From Bacteroidota bacterium (GTDB lineage: Bacteria; Bacteroidota; Ignavibacteria; UBA10030; SZUA-254): 38,622 nucleotides of DNA. The notes beneath the pieces are model-generated. The model was not told where the DNA came from, did not search any database, and saw only the letters and a program-made list of their open reading frames with translations. Both the position numbers and the translations under genes were made by a program. Positions 20,072-29,572 of the stretch are shown one piece after another. Positions within the stretch are counted from its first letter, which is position 1. Each line of letters begins with the position of its first letter. The stretch is from assembly GCA_030019075.1 (NCBI GenBank), contig JASEHD010000013.1, forward strand, positions 1 through 38,622. The letters run 5' to 3'.

Positions 20072-21283
20072 ATGGCAAAAGAAAAATTTACAAGAGACAA
20101 ACCGCACGTAAACGTCGGGACCATTGGTCACATCGATCACGGTAAGACGACCCTTACCGCTGCGATTACGATGGTTTTGAGCAAGAAAGGATTATCATCA
20201 ATACGCACCTTCGATAGCATTGATAATGCTCCTGAAGAACGTGAACGTGGTATCACTATCGCAGTCGCACACGTTGAGTACGCAACTGACAAACGGCATT
20301 ATGCGCACGTCGACTGTCCGGGTCACGCAGATTATATCAAGAATATGATCACCGGTGCAGCACAAATGGATGGAGCTATCCTCGTAGTCGCCGCCAATGA
20401 TGGGCCCATGCCTCAGACACGTGAACACATTCTGCTTGCTCGACAAGTAGGCGTACCCAAAGTCGTCGTATTTTTGAATAAGGTTGATATGGTCGATGAT
20501 CCTGAGTTGATCGAGTTGGTTGAGATGGAGCTTCGCGATCTCTTGAAAAAATATGAATTCCCAGGCGATGAAATTCCTATCGTACAAGGTAGTGCATTAA
20601 AAGCTATGGAACGGGCAATAGCTCCAGATTCGAAAATCGATGATCCAGCATTCAAATGTATCTTCAACCTAATGGATGCTGTCGATAGTTACATAACACT
20701 GCCTAAGCGTGATATTGATAAACCATTCTTAATGCCTATCGAAGACGTTTTCTCGATTACAGGCAGAGGTACGGTTGGTACTGGTCGTGTAGAGCGTGGT
20801 AAAGCAAAAGTCGGTGACGAGGTTGAAGTGGTTGGTTTAGGTGCACATAAAAAGACGGTTATTACAGGTGCTGAGATGTTCCGTAAAGAACTTGATGAAG
20901 TTCAAGCAGGTGATAACGCCGGATTACTCTTGCGTGGTGTTGAAAAGAATGATCTTGAGCGTGGAATGGTCGTCTCAAAGCCCGGAAGTATCACGCCGCA
21001 CAAAAAATTCACATGTCAGGTTTACATTCTTAAGAAAGAAGAAGGTGGACGGCACACTCCATTCTTTACCGGATATCGTCCTCAGTTTTATTTCCGGACA
21101 ACCGACGTAACAGGCGTTGCAACATTACCTACTGGGACTGAAATGGTTATGCCCGGTGATAACGTCGACAATCTATCTGTCGAATTGATTTCCGAGATTG
21201 CAATGGAAGAAGGTTTAAGATTTGCAATTCGTGAAGGCGGACATACGGTCGGTGCCGGTGTTGTAACGAAAATTCTTCAATAA
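20072..21283 (+). CDS. tuf: Elongation factor Tu
   Basis: The 403-residue protein delivers aminoacyl-tRNA to the ribosome. Motifs are [13 protein letters not shown] (residues 19-31), switch [26 protein letters not shown], and domain II/III signatures ([32 protein letters not shown]). AAGGAG precedes the ATG. It is the only tuf in the window, downstream of fusA. The second common position, after tRNA-Thr and before secE, has none. Confidence 0.98.
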   Translation: MAKEKFTRDKPHVNVGTIGHIDHGKTTLTAAITMVLSKKGLSSIRTFDSIDNAPEERERGITIAVAHVEYATDKRHYAHVDCPGHADYIKNMITGAAQMDGAILVVAANDGPMPQTREHILLARQVGVPKVVVFLNKVDMVDDPELIELVEMELRDLLKKYEFPGDEIPIVQGSALKAMERAIAPDSKIDDPAFKCIFNLMDAVDSYITLPKRDIDKPFLMPIEDVFSITGRGTVGTGRVERGKAKVGDEVEVVGLGAHKKTVITGAEMFRKELDEVQAGDNAGLLLRGVEKNDLERGMVVSKPGSITPHKKFTCQVYILKKEEGGRHTPFFTGYRPQFYFRTTDVTGVATLPTGTEMVMPGDNVDNLSVELISEIAMEEGLRFAIREGGHTVGAGVVTKILQ

Positions 21284-21305
21284 AAAAGGATAAGGAATAA
21301 AACCA

Positions 21306-21614
21306 GTGGCTGGACAAAAGATACGCATAAAATTAAAGTCATATGATCATGCGCTGATCGATAAATCAGCCGAGAAAATCATTAAGACAGTCAAATCGAC
21401 TGGTGCTATCGTCTCTGGTCCTATTCCTTTACCGACAAAACGTACTCTCTATACTGTTTTGCGCTCACCAAATGTAGATAAAAAATCGCGTGAACAGTTC
21501 GAGATGCGATCCCATAAGCGCCTAATCGACATTCTAAACTCGTCAAACAAGACGGTTGATTCGTTGATGAAGCTGGAGCTTCCCGCAGGTGTCGATGTGG
21601 AGATTAAAGTTTAA
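21306..21614 (+). CDS. rpsJ: 30S ribosomal protein uS10
   Basis: The 102-residue protein has the uS10 pattern [30 protein letters not shown] and [12 protein letters not shown]. Besides its place in the 30S head it is NusE, the partner of NusB and NusG. The start is GTG 21306, 22 bases after tuf. It is the first gene of the S10 block. Confidence 0.98.
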   Translation: MAGQKIRIKLKSYDHALIDKSAEKIIKTVKSTGAIVSGPIPLPTKRTLYTVLRSPNVDKKSREQFEMRSHKRLIDILNSSNKTVDSLMKLELPAGVDVEIKV

Positions 21615-21645
21615 TTCTATTTATAAAAATTTAATAACAGTTAAA

Positions 21646-21676
21646 TCCCGGTGTCTTTAGTTTGTCGACACTGGGG
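21646..21676 (+). promoter_or_regulatory. Hairpin in the rpsJ-rplC gap, candidate S10-operon leader
   Basis: TCCCGGTGTC pairs with GACACTGGGG (10 pairs, two of them G-T) around an 11-base loop, 33 bases before rplC. No U-tract follows, so termination is unlikely. In E. coli the uL4-controlled leader lies before rpsJ. Here the only structured gap is after rpsJ, so any uL4 or uL3 role is a guess from position. Confidence 0.45.
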
Positions 21677-21709
21677 AAGATGAAATTTGTTTATTCGAGT
21701 TAATAAAAA

Positions 21710-22339
21710 ATGAGTGGTATTCTTGGAAAAAAGATTGGTATGACAAGTGTCTTCGATGATAAAGGGGAATCTATCCCCTGCACGATTATCGAAGCAGGTC
21801 CTTGTTATGTCACTCAGATTAAAACAAAAGAAAAAGATGGTTACGAAGCCGTACAGCTCGCATTCGAAGAAAAAAAAGAGCGGCGCGTTAATAAACCATT
21901 AAGCGGACATTTTAAAAAAGCCGGAGTCTCACCCAAGAAATTGATGTGTGAGTTCAGAACATTTGATATTTCTAAATTCCAGATTGGTACAGAAATCAAA
22001 ATTGAAACACTCTTTTCAAAAGGAGATCAGGTTTCTGTATCTGGAACATCAAAAGGTCGAGGATTCCAGGGTGTTGTTAAGCGTCATCATTTCGGTGGTG
22101 GTTCCAAAACACATGGGCAAAGTGATCGCGTACGTGCGCCAGGTTCTATTGGTTCAAGTTCATATCCTTCAAGGGTATTCAAAGGTCAAAGAATGGCAGG
22201 GCGGATGGGTGGTGAGCAAATCACAGTAAAAAATCTGCGTGTGGTGCAAATTATTCCAGAGTCCAACCTCGTATTGATTAGCGGCTCAGTACCAGGATTT
22301 AATAATAGCTATGTCGAGATTCTGAAAGAAATAAAATAA
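21710..22339 (+). CDS. rplC: 50S ribosomal protein uL3
   Basis: The 209-residue protein starts [18 protein letters not shown]. It has the long extension that reaches the peptidyl transferase centre ([20 protein letters not shown], then [13 protein letters not shown]), including the Gln that PrmB methylates in other bacteria. It is the first gene after the 95-base structured gap, and 12 bases before rplD. Confidence 0.98.
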   Translation: MSGILGKKIGMTSVFDDKGESIPCTIIEAGPCYVTQIKTKEKDGYEAVQLAFEEKKERRVNKPLSGHFKKAGVSPKKLMCEFRTFDISKFQIGTEIKIETLFSKGDQVSVSGTSKGRGFQGVVKRHHFGGGSKTHGQSDRVRAPGSIGSSSYPSRVFKGQRMAGRMGGEQITVKNLRVVQIIPESNLVLISGSVPGFNNSYVEILKEIK

Positions 22340-22351
22340 GACAATAAAATT

Positions 22352-22993
22352 ATGGAACTTGAAGTATATAAAAAAGATGGCACATTGAGCGGCGAGAAAA
22401 TTACTCTCGCGCCCGGTATCTTCGAAATTAAGCCGAACGACCATGCGATATATCAATCCGTTACAACCTACCTTGCCAATCAAAGACAGGGTACACATAA
22501 AACAAAAACCTACGGTGAGGTAAGTGGTAGTGGTAAGAAGTTATGGAAGCAGAAACACACTGGTCGGGCGAGGATTGGTGCTGTCCGATCACCATTGTGG
22601 AAAGGTGGCGGGACGATTTTTGGTCCTGTACCGCGTGATTATTCAAGAAAGCTTCCTCAGCAGGTAAAGCAATTAGCGCGAAAATCTGCTTTGAGCTACA
22701 AAGCGAAAGAGACTGCTATCAAAATTATAGAAGATTTTTCTTTTGATATTCCAAGGACAAAAGAGATGCAATCGATTCTAAATGCACTCGAACTATCCAA
22801 GAAGAAAACGTTGTTACTCGTTCCTAAAACAGAGCAGTCGATTTGGAAAGCTGGTCGTAATATCCCGACATTGAATATTCTCGAAGCTTCTAAAGCTTCC
22901 ACTTATGAGATCTTGAATAATAAAATGCTCTTAATACAAAAAAGTGCAATAGAAGTTTTAGTAAAATCATTTAAAGAAAAGAAGAAGCCATGA
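22352..22993 (+). CDS. rplD: 50S ribosomal protein uL4
   Basis: The 213-residue protein has the globular fold and the extended loop that lines the peptide exit tunnel (GEVSGSGKKLWKQKHTGRAR, then SPLWKGGGTIFGP). Changes in this loop give macrolide resistance in other species; none is obvious. It overlaps rplW by four bases (ATGA), which suggests translational coupling. Confidence 0.97.
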   Translation: MELEVYKKDGTLSGEKITLAPGIFEIKPNDHAIYQSVTTYLANQRQGTHKTKTYGEVSGSGKKLWKQKHTGRARIGAVRSPLWKGGGTIFGPVPRDYSRKLPQQVKQLARKSALSYKAKETAIKIIEDFSFDIPRTKEMQSILNALELSKKKTLLLVPKTEQSIWKAGRNIPTLNILEASKASTYEILNNKMLLIQKSAIEVLVKSFKEKKKP

Positions 22994-23280
22994 CCGGCAT
23001 AATATATCGTCCGATCGTAACCGAGAAGATTTCGAATCTTCAAGACAAAGGTGTGTACGCTTTCGAAGTTAAGCTGAACGCTAACAAAATTGAAATTGCA
23101 AAAGCAATCGAAAATAAATTTAAAGTTACTGTAACAAAAGTTCGCACCATGAATTTTAAAGGTAAATCAAAAACACAGATGACCCGACGTGGGCGATTCG
23201 AAGGTAAAACTTCTCATTTTAAGAAAGCCGTTGTAACGCTTAAAGAAGGCGATAAGATAGATCTTTTTACCAACGTTTGA
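22990..23280 (+). CDS. rplW: 50S ribosomal protein uL23
   Basis: The 96-residue protein has the uL23 motifs IIYRPIVTEKISNLQDKGVYAF (N-terminus), KVTKVRTMNFKGK and a basic extension. It sits at the tunnel exit and is the docking site for trigger factor and SRP. Its ATG overlaps the rplD stop codon. Confidence 0.97.
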   Translation: MTGIIYRPIVTEKISNLQDKGVYAFEVKLNANKIEIAKAIENKFKVTVTKVRTMNFKGKSKTQMTRRGRFEGKTSHFKKAVVTLKEGDKIDLFTNV

Positions 23281-23298
23281 TAATAAAGAAAAGTAAAT

Positions 23299-24126
23299 AT
23301 GGGTATTAAAATATTAAAACCAAATACGCCCGGAACACGATGGATGACCGTTCCAACGTTCGATGAAATTACAAAAACGAAACCCGAAAAATCACTCATC
23401 GAACCTTTGAAACGATCAGGCGGAAGAAACACGAACGGACATATTACATCACGACATCGCGGAGGTGGACATAAAAGATTTTATCGCATCATTGATTTCA
23501 AACGCGGTAGACACGGAATGGATGCAAAAGTTGCTGCAATCGAGTACGACCCGAATCGCACCGCACGAATTGCACTTGTACAATTTAAAGATGGTGAGAA
23601 GCGGTATATACTTGCTCCGGACGGTTTGAAAATAGGTGAAATAGTATCGTCAGGTCCAACTGCTGAAATTAAAAATGGAAATTCGCTGCCCATTTCGAAC
23701 ATTCCAGTCGGAACATTCATACATAATGTTGAGCTTAGAAAAGGGAAAGGCGGCCAGATAGGAAGAAGTGCCGGTGCCTCGATTCAGTTGATGGCGAAGG
23801 AAGGTAAATTCGCACAATTGCGAATGCCTTCTGGAGAAATAAGAAATGTCCCTGTTGAATGTCATGCAACTATAGGAATCGTTAGTAACGTAGACCACGA
23901 AAATATTAGTCTCGGTAAAGCCGGACGCTCGCGTTGGTTAGGTATCCGCCCACAATCTCGTGGAGTTGTTCAGAATCCTGTTGATCATCCGCATGGTGGC
24001 GGTGAAGGGAAATCCCCGCAAGGGAACCCACATCCGGTATCACCATGGGGTTGGCATACAAAAGGTAAAAAGACGCGTCATAAGAAATTAAAATCTGATA
24101 AGTACATTGTAAAACGACGGAAATAG
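23299..24126 (+). CDS. rplB: 50S ribosomal protein uL2
   Basis: At 275 residues it has the standard uL2 layout: [16 protein letters not shown]-type N-terminal region ([20 protein letters not shown]), OB and SH3-like domains ([14 protein letters not shown]), and the C-terminal [13 protein letters not shown] with the conserved His near the peptidyl transferase centre. The tail is strongly basic ([20 protein letters not shown]). Confidence 0.98.
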   Translation: MGIKILKPNTPGTRWMTVPTFDEITKTKPEKSLIEPLKRSGGRNTNGHITSRHRGGGHKRFYRIIDFKRGRHGMDAKVAAIEYDPNRTARIALVQFKDGEKRYILAPDGLKIGEIVSSGPTAEIKNGNSLPISNIPVGTFIHNVELRKGKGGQIGRSAGASIQLMAKEGKFAQLRMPSGEIRNVPVECHATIGIVSNVDHENISLGKAGRSRWLGIRPQSRGVVQNPVDHPHGGGEGKSPQGNPHPVSPWGWHTKGKKTRHKKLKSDKYIVKRRK

Positions 24127-24161
24127 TATATAGTTTAATAATCGATTATTTAAAAGAGAAT

Positions 24162-24449
24162 ATGAGTCGTTCAATAAAAAAAGGTCCATATGTCGATGCC
24201 AAACTTCAAAAAAAGATTGAAGCGGTCGTCAGGTCAAATCAGAAAAAAGTAATAAAAACATGGTCACGTTCTTCGACCATAACTCCTGAATTTGTCGGAC
24301 ATACATTCGCAGTACATAATGGAAATAAATTTATTCCTGTTTACGTCCATGAAGGTATGGTTGGGCATAAGCTTGGTGAATTTGCACCAACGCGTATTTT
24401 CCGAGGTCATCCGGGATTGAAAAGCGAATCAACAACGAGTGGAGGATAA
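24162..24449 (+). CDS. rpsS: 30S ribosomal protein uS19
   Basis: The 95-residue protein starts [15 protein letters not shown] and has the conserved [22 protein letters not shown] and [13 protein letters not shown]. It lies in the 30S head and contacts uS13 and the A-site finger. Its last codons (GGA GGA TAA) carry the Shine-Dalgarno sequence for rplV. Confidence 0.98.
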   Translation: MSRSIKKGPYVDAKLQKKIEAVVRSNQKKVIKTWSRSSTITPEFVGHTFAVHNGNKFIPVYVHEGMVGHKLGEFAPTRIFRGHPGLKSESTTSGG

Positions 24450-24453
24450 AAAT

Positions 24454-24858
24454 ATGTTAGAAGCAAAATCAATAAATCGGTATATAAGTTCATCGCCTCG
24501 CAAAATGCGCTTGGTGATAGATCTGATCAGAGGGAAATCAGTTCCTGAAGCAATAAATATATTACATTTCTCACCTAAACATGCATCAAAGATTGCCGAG
24601 AAAGTATTACGCTCAGCAATCTCAAATTTACAAAATAAAGATGAGAGCGGGCGTATTGATGCCGAAACACTATACATTAAAAAAGCATTTGTTGATGGTG
24701 GACCGACTATGAAGCGAATGCTTCCGGCACCGATGGGGCGTGCATATCGGATGCTAAAACGTTCGAACCATCTCACAATAGTAGTTGCCCGACAGGAAGT
24801 GAAAAAGAAACAAGTTTTAAAAACTAAACAATTAAATAAAGAACAGAAAGAGAAATAG
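24454..24858 (+). CDS. rplV: 50S ribosomal protein uL22
   Basis: About 134 residues, with the uL22 core [20 protein letters not shown] and the C-terminal beta-hairpin that reaches into the exit tunnel ([20 protein letters not shown]), then a Lys-rich tail. The track begins at GTG 24439 inside rpsS. ATG 24454 has a strong GGAGG at 24441-24445 and gives the family-typical N-terminus, so I choose it. Confidence 0.97.
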   Translation: MLEAKSINRYISSSPRKMRLVIDLIRGKSVPEAINILHFSPKHASKIAEKVLRSAISNLQNKDESGRIDAETLYIKKAFVDGGPTMKRMLPAPMGRAYRMLKRSNHLTIVVARQEVKKKQVLKTKQLNKEQKEK

Positions 24859-24866
24859 GAGAATAC

Positions 24867-25505
24867 TTGGGACAAAAAGTTCATCCAATTGGTTTTCGTC
24901 TCGGAGTCATACGAACATGGGACTCGAACTGGTACGACGATAGAGATTTTGCATCAAAACTTCTGGAAGACATAAAAGTCAGAAGCTACATACAGAACCG
25001 GCTCAAGAAAGCAGGTATATCAAAAATATTAATTGATCGGACACCCAAACGTGCGGTTATCACGATCCATACATCAAGACCGGGTATAGTAATTGGACGG
25101 AGCGGTAAAGAAATTACCCAATTGGAAGAAGAGCTCAAACATATAACTAATAAAGAAGTAAAAATTTTAATACATGAAATAAAACGTCCCGAGCTGGACG
25201 CGTACTTAGTAGCCGAAAACATCGCTATACAACTTGAAGGACGGATGTCGTTCAGACGTGCAATGAAAATGACAATGACATCGGCGATGCGAATGGGAGG
25301 AGAAGGTATCCGTGTAATGTGTAGTGGCAGGTTAGGGGGCGCAGAAATTGCAAGAACCGAGCAGTATAAAGAGGGTCGAATCCCGCTTCACACTCTGCGT
25401 GCCGATATCGACTATGCTCAGGCAACTGCACAAACTATTTACGGTGCAATCGGTGTGAAAGTATGGATTTGTCGTGGTGAAGTTCTGGATCAGTATTCAA
25501 AATAA
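24867..25505 (+). CDS. rpsC: 30S ribosomal protein uS3
   Basis: The 212-residue protein starts [21 protein letters not shown]. It has a KH domain ([16 protein letters not shown]) and the conserved C-terminal domain ([38 protein letters not shown]). uS3 lines the mRNA entry tunnel. The start is TTG 24867 behind AGGAG, 8 bases after rplV. Confidence 0.98.
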   Translation: MGQKVHPIGFRLGVIRTWDSNWYDDRDFASKLLEDIKVRSYIQNRLKKAGISKILIDRTPKRAVITIHTSRPGIVIGRSGKEITQLEEELKHITNKEVKILIHEIKRPELDAYLVAENIAIQLEGRMSFRRAMKMTMTSAMRMGGEGIRVMCSGRLGGAEIARTEQYKEGRIPLHTLRADIDYAQATAQTIYGAIGVKVWICRGEVLDQYSK

Positions 25506-25524
25506 TTTTATTCTCAATTGAAAT

Positions 25525-25947
25525 ATGTTGTTACCGAAAAGAGTTAAATATCGAAAAATCCAGCGGGGGCGCATGAGAGGTAAAGCTACTCGTGGTTTTA
25601 CCATCGCATTTGGTGATTTTGGGTTAAAAGCCCTTGAACCTGCTTGGATTACACAGCGCCAGATTGAAGCTGCACGTGTCGCATTAACACGATTGATGAA
25701 ACGTGAAGGAAGAGTTTGGATTCGGATATTTCCGGATAAATCCGTAACGAAAAAACCTGCCGAAACGCGCATGGGCAGCGGAAAGGGTGCACCGGAATTC
25801 TGGGTTGCTGTTGTAAAGCCAGGAACGATTATGTTTGAATTAGGCGGAATCAAACGTAATATTGCTGAGGAAGCTATGGCTATTGCATCACATAAACTTC
25901 CGATTAAAACTAAATTAGTCGTCCGACATTCATATACAGGTAACTGA
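25525..25947 (+). CDS. rplP: 50S ribosomal protein uL16
   Basis: At 140 residues it has [20 protein letters not shown], the [20 protein letters not shown] segment and [20 protein letters not shown], the loop that contacts the A-site tRNA elbow. A normal family member in the usual place between rpsC and rpmC. Confidence 0.98.
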   Translation: MLLPKRVKYRKIQRGRMRGKATRGFTIAFGDFGLKALEPAWITQRQIEAARVALTRLMKREGRVWIRIFPDKSVTKKPAETRMGSGKGAPEFWVAVVKPGTIMFELGGIKRNIAEEAMAIASHKLPIKTKLVVRHSYTGN

Positions 25948-25964
25948 TAGATAGGATATTGTCC

Positions 25965-26201
25965 ATGAAAATTTTTGAAGTAAGAGATTTACCAGAAGAA
26001 GAATTGCGAAAACGAATAAAAGATGAGGAAGAGAATTTCGTACATCTAAAGTTTCAAAAAGCAACGAGCCAGTTAGAAAGTCCGATAAAAATAAGATCTG
26101 TCCGGCGTGATATTGCACGTATGAAAACTGTACTGCGTGAGATAGTAATTAAAAAAGAACAAAGTCCAGATTCTATTCAAACGACGCCGATAAATAAATA
26201 A
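25965..26201 (+). CDS. rpmC: 50S ribosomal protein uL29
   Basis: About 78 residues, a two-helix uL29 at the tunnel exit next to uL23. Motifs are VRDLPEEELRKRIKDEEEN, HLKFQKATSQLESP and RSVRRDIARMKTVLRE. The C-terminus is about 10 residues longer than the E. coli form. The track starts at TTG 25959; ATG 25965 has TAGGAT at a usual distance and I prefer it. Confidence 0.95.
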   Translation: MKIFEVRDLPEEELRKRIKDEEENFVHLKFQKATSQLESPIKIRSVRRDIARMKTVLREIVIKKEQSPDSIQTTPINK

Positions 26202-26218
26202 ACAGATAGAGAAAGAAT

Positions 26219-26479
26219 ATGTCTGAAAGAACAACACAACGCAAAATAAGACTTGGACGTGTAGTAAGCAGAAAAATGCAGAAGAGCATTATAGTTGCGA
26301 TTGAAAGAAAAGTCCCACATTCAATTTATAAAAAATATTACGTTCGCACAACGAAATTAATGGTGCATGATGAAATGCAGCAAACTGGAGTTGGCGATCT
26401 TGTAAAAATTATGGAGACACGTCCGCTAAGCAGTCGTAAGCATTGGCGCTTAGTTGAAATTGTCGAGAAAGCAAAATAA
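26219..26479 (+). CDS. rpsQ: 30S ribosomal protein uS17
   Basis: The 86-residue OB-fold protein has [40 protein letters not shown] and [17 protein letters not shown], the standard uS17 landmarks. It binds the 5' domain of 16S rRNA early in 30S assembly. It is the third gene of the rplP-rpmC-rpsQ unit. Confidence 0.97.
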   Translation: MSERTTQRKIRLGRVVSRKMQKSIIVAIERKVPHSIYKKYYVRTTKLMVHDEMQQTGVGDLVKIMETRPLSSRKHWRLVEIVEKAK

Positions 26480-26494
26480 ACGTAAGAGTATCTT

Positions 26495-26863
26495 ATGATT
26501 CAAGAAGAAACTAATCTCATTGTTGCTGACAATTCCGGAGCAAAAAAAGTTCGGTGCATACGTGTTCTTGGAGGACATGATCGCCGTTATGCCGGTGTTG
26601 GCGATGTTATTGTAGTGTCTGTAAAAAGTGCAATCCCCGGTGCAGGGGTTAAGAAGGGTGAAGTATCACGTGCGGTAATAGTTCGAACAAAGAAAGAGAT
26701 ACGAAGGAAAGATGGTTCATTTATTCGTTTCGACGAAAACGCTGCAGTTCTTTTAAACGCTCAAGGCGAACCACGAGGAACTCGCATATTTGGACCGGTA
26801 GCTCGCGAGTTACGTGATAGAAATTATATGAAAATTATCTCTTTAGCACCAGAGGTACTGTAA
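26495..26863 (+). CDS. rplN: 50S ribosomal protein uL14
   Basis: The 122-residue protein starts [27 protein letters not shown] and ends with [27 protein letters not shown]. It sits at the subunit interface and is the docking site for the silencing factor RsfS. It opens the spc part of the cluster. Confidence 0.98.
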   Translation: MIQEETNLIVADNSGAKKVRCIRVLGGHDRRYAGVGDVIVVSVKSAIPGAGVKKGEVSRAVIVRTKKEIRRKDGSFIRFDENAAVLLNAQGEPRGTRIFGPVARELRDRNYMKIISLAPEVL

Positions 26864-26880
26864 GGAAAAATGAACTTATT

Positions 26881-27204
26881 ATGAACATTCATAAAAATGA
26901 TAACGTAACGGTTATATCCGGAAACGCAAAAGGAAAAACCGGAAAAGTTTTGAAAATATTTCGTGATGATTATCGAGTCATTATCGAGGGTGTAAATATC
27001 ATAAAGCGGCATACACGGCGCTCACAGAAAAATCCTCAGGCAGGAATCATTCAAAAAGAAGCACCCATAAGTGCTTCAAACGTCATGGTTATTTGTCCAA
27101 AGTGTAACAAACCATCACGCATAGGGCATAAAGCAGTAACAGATACGACCTCAGGCCGCAAGCATTCAATGCGTGTGTGTAGAAATTGTGAAGAGATGTT
27201 CTAA
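26881..27204 (+). CDS. rplX: 50S ribosomal protein uL24
   Basis: The 107-residue protein has a KOW domain (DNVTVISGNAKGKTGKVLKI), then EGVNIIKRHTRRSQKNPQAG. The C-terminal part has two Cys pairs (CPKC and CRNC), suggesting a zinc knuckle like that of several bacterial uL24 proteins. uL24 starts 50S assembly. Confidence 0.97.
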   Translation: MNIHKNDNVTVISGNAKGKTGKVLKIFRDDYRVIIEGVNIIKRHTRRSQKNPQAGIIQKEAPISASNVMVICPKCNKPSRIGHKAVTDTTSGRKHSMRVCRNCEEMF

Positions 27205-27219
27205 AAAAGAGTAAAAATT

Positions 27220-27855
27220 ATGGGAAAAGAAAAAATAAAAAAAGCAGAAAAGGTAACACAAAAACAACCTCAAGCTAAAACCCAAGAAGTTGGGGTGATT
27301 CCACGGTTGGTTGATTACTATAAGAAGAATGTTACGCCGACACTGATGAATCAGTTCAAATACAAGAACATTATGCAGGTTCCGAAGCTTGAAAAGATAT
27401 GTGTAAACGTAGGTGTTGGACAGGCGGCGCAGGACCCAAAACTTCTCGATTCGGTAGTGAAAGATTTAGAGATAATAGTTGGTCAGAAGCCAGTTATAAC
27501 TAAAGCGAAGAAAGCAATCTCTAATTTTAAGTTACGTGAGGGTTTGCCAATCGGTGTTCGGGTAACACTGCACGATAGACGAATGTTTGAATTCATGGAT
27601 CGCTTCATAAGCGTAGCGGTTCCACGTATTCGGGATTTTCGAGGATTTTCCGACAAATCATTCGATGGACGCGGAAGTTATACTGTTGGCGTAAAAGAAC
27701 ATATTATTTTTCCCGAGATTGATGTCGATAAAGTAAGTAAGGTGTTCGGAATGGATATTACATTTGTTACTACCGCAAACACAGATCAGGAAGGGTATAC
27801 GCTTCTTAAAGAGCTTGGAATGCCTTTTGAAAAACGTCAGACAAAAATTGATTAA
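27220..27855 (+). CDS. rplE: 50S ribosomal protein uL5, N-terminally extended
   Basis: The 211-residue protein is longer than the usual 178-185 because of a Lys/Gln-rich N-terminal extension of about 27 residues ([20 protein letters not shown]) before the normal start [20 protein letters not shown]. The core motifs [20 protein letters not shown] and [20 protein letters not shown] are intact. uL5 binds 5S rRNA and the P-site tRNA. No other start codon in the right place gives a shorter protein. Confidence 0.96.
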   Translation: MGKEKIKKAEKVTQKQPQAKTQEVGVIPRLVDYYKKNVTPTLMNQFKYKNIMQVPKLEKICVNVGVGQAAQDPKLLDSVVKDLEIIVGQKPVITKAKKAISNFKLREGLPIGVRVTLHDRRMFEFMDRFISVAVPRIRDFRGFSDKSFDGRGSYTVGVKEHIIFPEIDVDKVSKVFGMDITFVTTANTDQEGYTLLKELGMPFEKRQTKID

Positions 27856-27884
27856 CAGACTAATAGAATAGCAGGAGTAAAAAT

Positions 27885-28070
27885 TTGGCTCGATTAGCAA
27901 TGATAGTTAAGGCGAAGAAAACGCCAAAGTATAAAGTACAACAACACAACCGTTGCAGTATATGCGGCAGACCACGTGGGTACATGCGAAAATTTGGAAT
28001 TTGCCGATTGTGTTTTCGCAAGTTAGCGCTGGATGCAAAAATCCCTGGCATATTAAAAGCAAGCTGGTAA
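27885..28070 (+). CDS. rpsN: 30S ribosomal protein uS14, zinc (type Z) form
   Basis: The short 61-residue form with a zinc site: [21 protein letters not shown]. Start TTG 27885 lies behind AGGAG and matches the family ([20 protein letters not shown]). uS14 assembles late into the 30S head. The Zn-free paralogue found in many genomes is not in this window. Confidence 0.97.
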   Translation: MARLAMIVKAKKTPKYKVQQHNRCSICGRPRGYMRKFGICRLCFRKLALDAKIPGILKASW

Positions 28071-28085
28071 GGACATCATAAAATT

Positions 28086-28481
28086 ATGAATACAACAGAT
28101 CCAATTTCAGATTATTTAACTCGAATTCGTAATTCTATTCGCGCCCATCATAAGCGAGTTGATATACCAGCTTCATATTTGAAGCGAGAGATCACAAAAT
28201 TACTTGTCGAACAGAAATTTATCGCTGGTTTCACAGAGATAAACGATATGAAACAGGGTATTATCCGAATCAATTTAAGGTATAACGATGGTATTTCTGC
28301 AATCACCGGGATTACGCGAGTCAGTAAACCTGGACGTCGTGCCTATAAAACAGTCAATGATATCCCGCGGGTGTTGAATGGTTTAGGTATTGCGATTATT
28401 TCGACCTCTAAAGGTATTATGACCGATAAGGATGCGAAGCAACAAAATGTAGGTGGTGAAATTCTTTGTAATGTTTGGTAA
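28086..28481 (+). CDS. rpsH: 30S ribosomal protein uS8
   Basis: The 131-residue protein has DPISDYLTRIRNSIRAHHKRV, ITRVSKPGRRAYKTVNDIPR and the C-terminal STSKGIMTDKDAKQQNVGGE. It is a primary binder of the 16S central domain and in E. coli represses the spc operon by binding near rplE. I saw no obvious copy of that site here. Confidence 0.98.
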   Translation: MNTTDPISDYLTRIRNSIRAHHKRVDIPASYLKREITKLLVEQKFIAGFTEINDMKQGIIRINLRYNDGISAITGITRVSKPGRRAYKTVNDIPRVLNGLGIAIISTSKGIMTDKDAKQQNVGGEILCNVW

Positions 28482-28499
28482 TATTTAAAAGAGAATAAT

Positions 28500-29057
28500 A
28501 TGTCACGTATAGGACGTAAACCAATTCCCCTTAAAAAGGGTGTGGTAGTTGAAAAAATTGATGGAAAATTGAAAGTAAAGGGACCTAAGGGTGAGCTTTT
28601 TGCTCATTTCCCAAATAATTTAGGGATCGAGATTAATGAAAATGAAATTATAGTTACCCGACCATCCGATGAAAAAAAGGTAAAAGCACTTCATGGTACA
28701 TGGCGCGCACTCATCAATAATATGATTCAGGGTGTTTTTGATGGGTATGTGAGAAAGTTGGAGATTGTTGGTGTAGGTTATAAGGCTGAAATGAAAGGGA
28801 AAAAAATTCAGATTGCACTCGGTTATTCACATCCGATTCTTTTCGGGGCGCCTGAAGGTGTTAAGATTGAAGTCCCAATACCAACAAACATCTTAATCTC
28901 GGGCATTGATAAACAACTGATCGGCCAGGTTGCAGCAAAAATAAGGTCGTTCAGACCGCCCGAGCCATACAAGGGTAAAGGTGTGAAATATGAAGGTGAA
29001 TACATCCGAAGGAAAGCCGGTAAAGCTGCAGCTACAGCAGGAGCAAAATCAGGATAA
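28500..29057 (+). CDS. rplF: 50S ribosomal protein uL6
   Basis: The 185-residue protein has two repeated alpha-beta domains: [20 protein letters not shown] at the start and [20 protein letters not shown] in the second. The C-terminal landmark is [20 protein letters not shown]. It sits near the sarcin-ricin loop. It ends in an Ala-rich tail, 5 bases before rplR. Confidence 0.98.
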   Translation: MSRIGRKPIPLKKGVVVEKIDGKLKVKGPKGELFAHFPNNLGIEINENEIIVTRPSDEKKVKALHGTWRALINNMIQGVFDGYVRKLEIVGVGYKAEMKGKKIQIALGYSHPILFGAPEGVKIEVPIPTNILISGIDKQLIGQVAAKIRSFRPPEPYKGKGVKYEGEYIRRKAGKAAATAGAKSG

Positions 29058-29062
29058 TTGAT

Positions 29063-29431
29063 ATGATAAAGAAATCAAGAATAGAAAAGCGTTTAAAAGT
29101 AAAAAAGTGTATTCAAAAGAAAATGCGTGGTACTAGCGATAGACCACGTCTGACTGTATACCGGAGCTTACACCATATTTATGCTCAAATCGTTGACGAT
29201 ACGGAATCGAAAACATTGGTAGCTGCATCTACCTTATCACCACTGCTTCGTGAAAATATTAAGAATGTAAAAGGGCAAAAAAATCTTGCTAAATTAGTTG
29301 GTGTTGAAATAGCTAAAAAAGCAATCGAGCATAATATCAAGAAGGTAGTTTTTGATCGGAATGGTTATCAATATCATGGAGTTGTAAAATCACTCGCAGA
29401 TGGTGCAAGAGAAACCGGACTTGAATTTTAA
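29063..29431 (+). CDS. rplR: 50S ribosomal protein uL18
   Basis: The 122-residue protein has [20 protein letters not shown] and the C-terminal [28 protein letters not shown]. It binds 5S rRNA with uL5. It starts [21 protein letters not shown] tRNA-Gln gene follows after 36 bases and separates it from rpsE. Confidence 0.97.
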   Translation: MIKKSRIEKRLKVKKCIQKKMRGTSDRPRLTVYRSLHHIYAQIVDDTESKTLVAASTLSPLLRENIKNVKGQKNLAKLVGVEIAKKAIEHNIKKVVFDRNGYQYHGVVKSLADGARETGLEF

Positions 29432-29467
29432 ACAGCTTGTCAAATCCCGGCTGTTCAATTAAAGATT

Positions 29468-29538
29468 TGCCGGGTCGTCTAATGGCAGGACAGCGGCCTT
29501 TGGAGCCGTCAGTAGAGGTTCGACTCCTCTCCCGGCAG
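29468..29538 (+). tRNA. tRNA-Gln(TTG) inside the spc operon
   Basis: 71 bases with a full cloverleaf: acceptor TGCCGGG/CCCGGCA (discriminator G), anticodon stem GCGGC/GCCGT enclosing CTTTGGA (anticodon TTG), and T-arm AGAGGTTCGACTCCTCT. The D-arm GTCTAATGGCAGGAC is typical of tRNA-Gln. It is on the coding strand between rplR and rpsE. No CCA is encoded. The order rplR-rpsE is normally unbroken. Confidence 0.95.
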
Positions 29539-29572
29539 CGAAATTTTTTAAATTATTTCTGGAGCAATAAAT

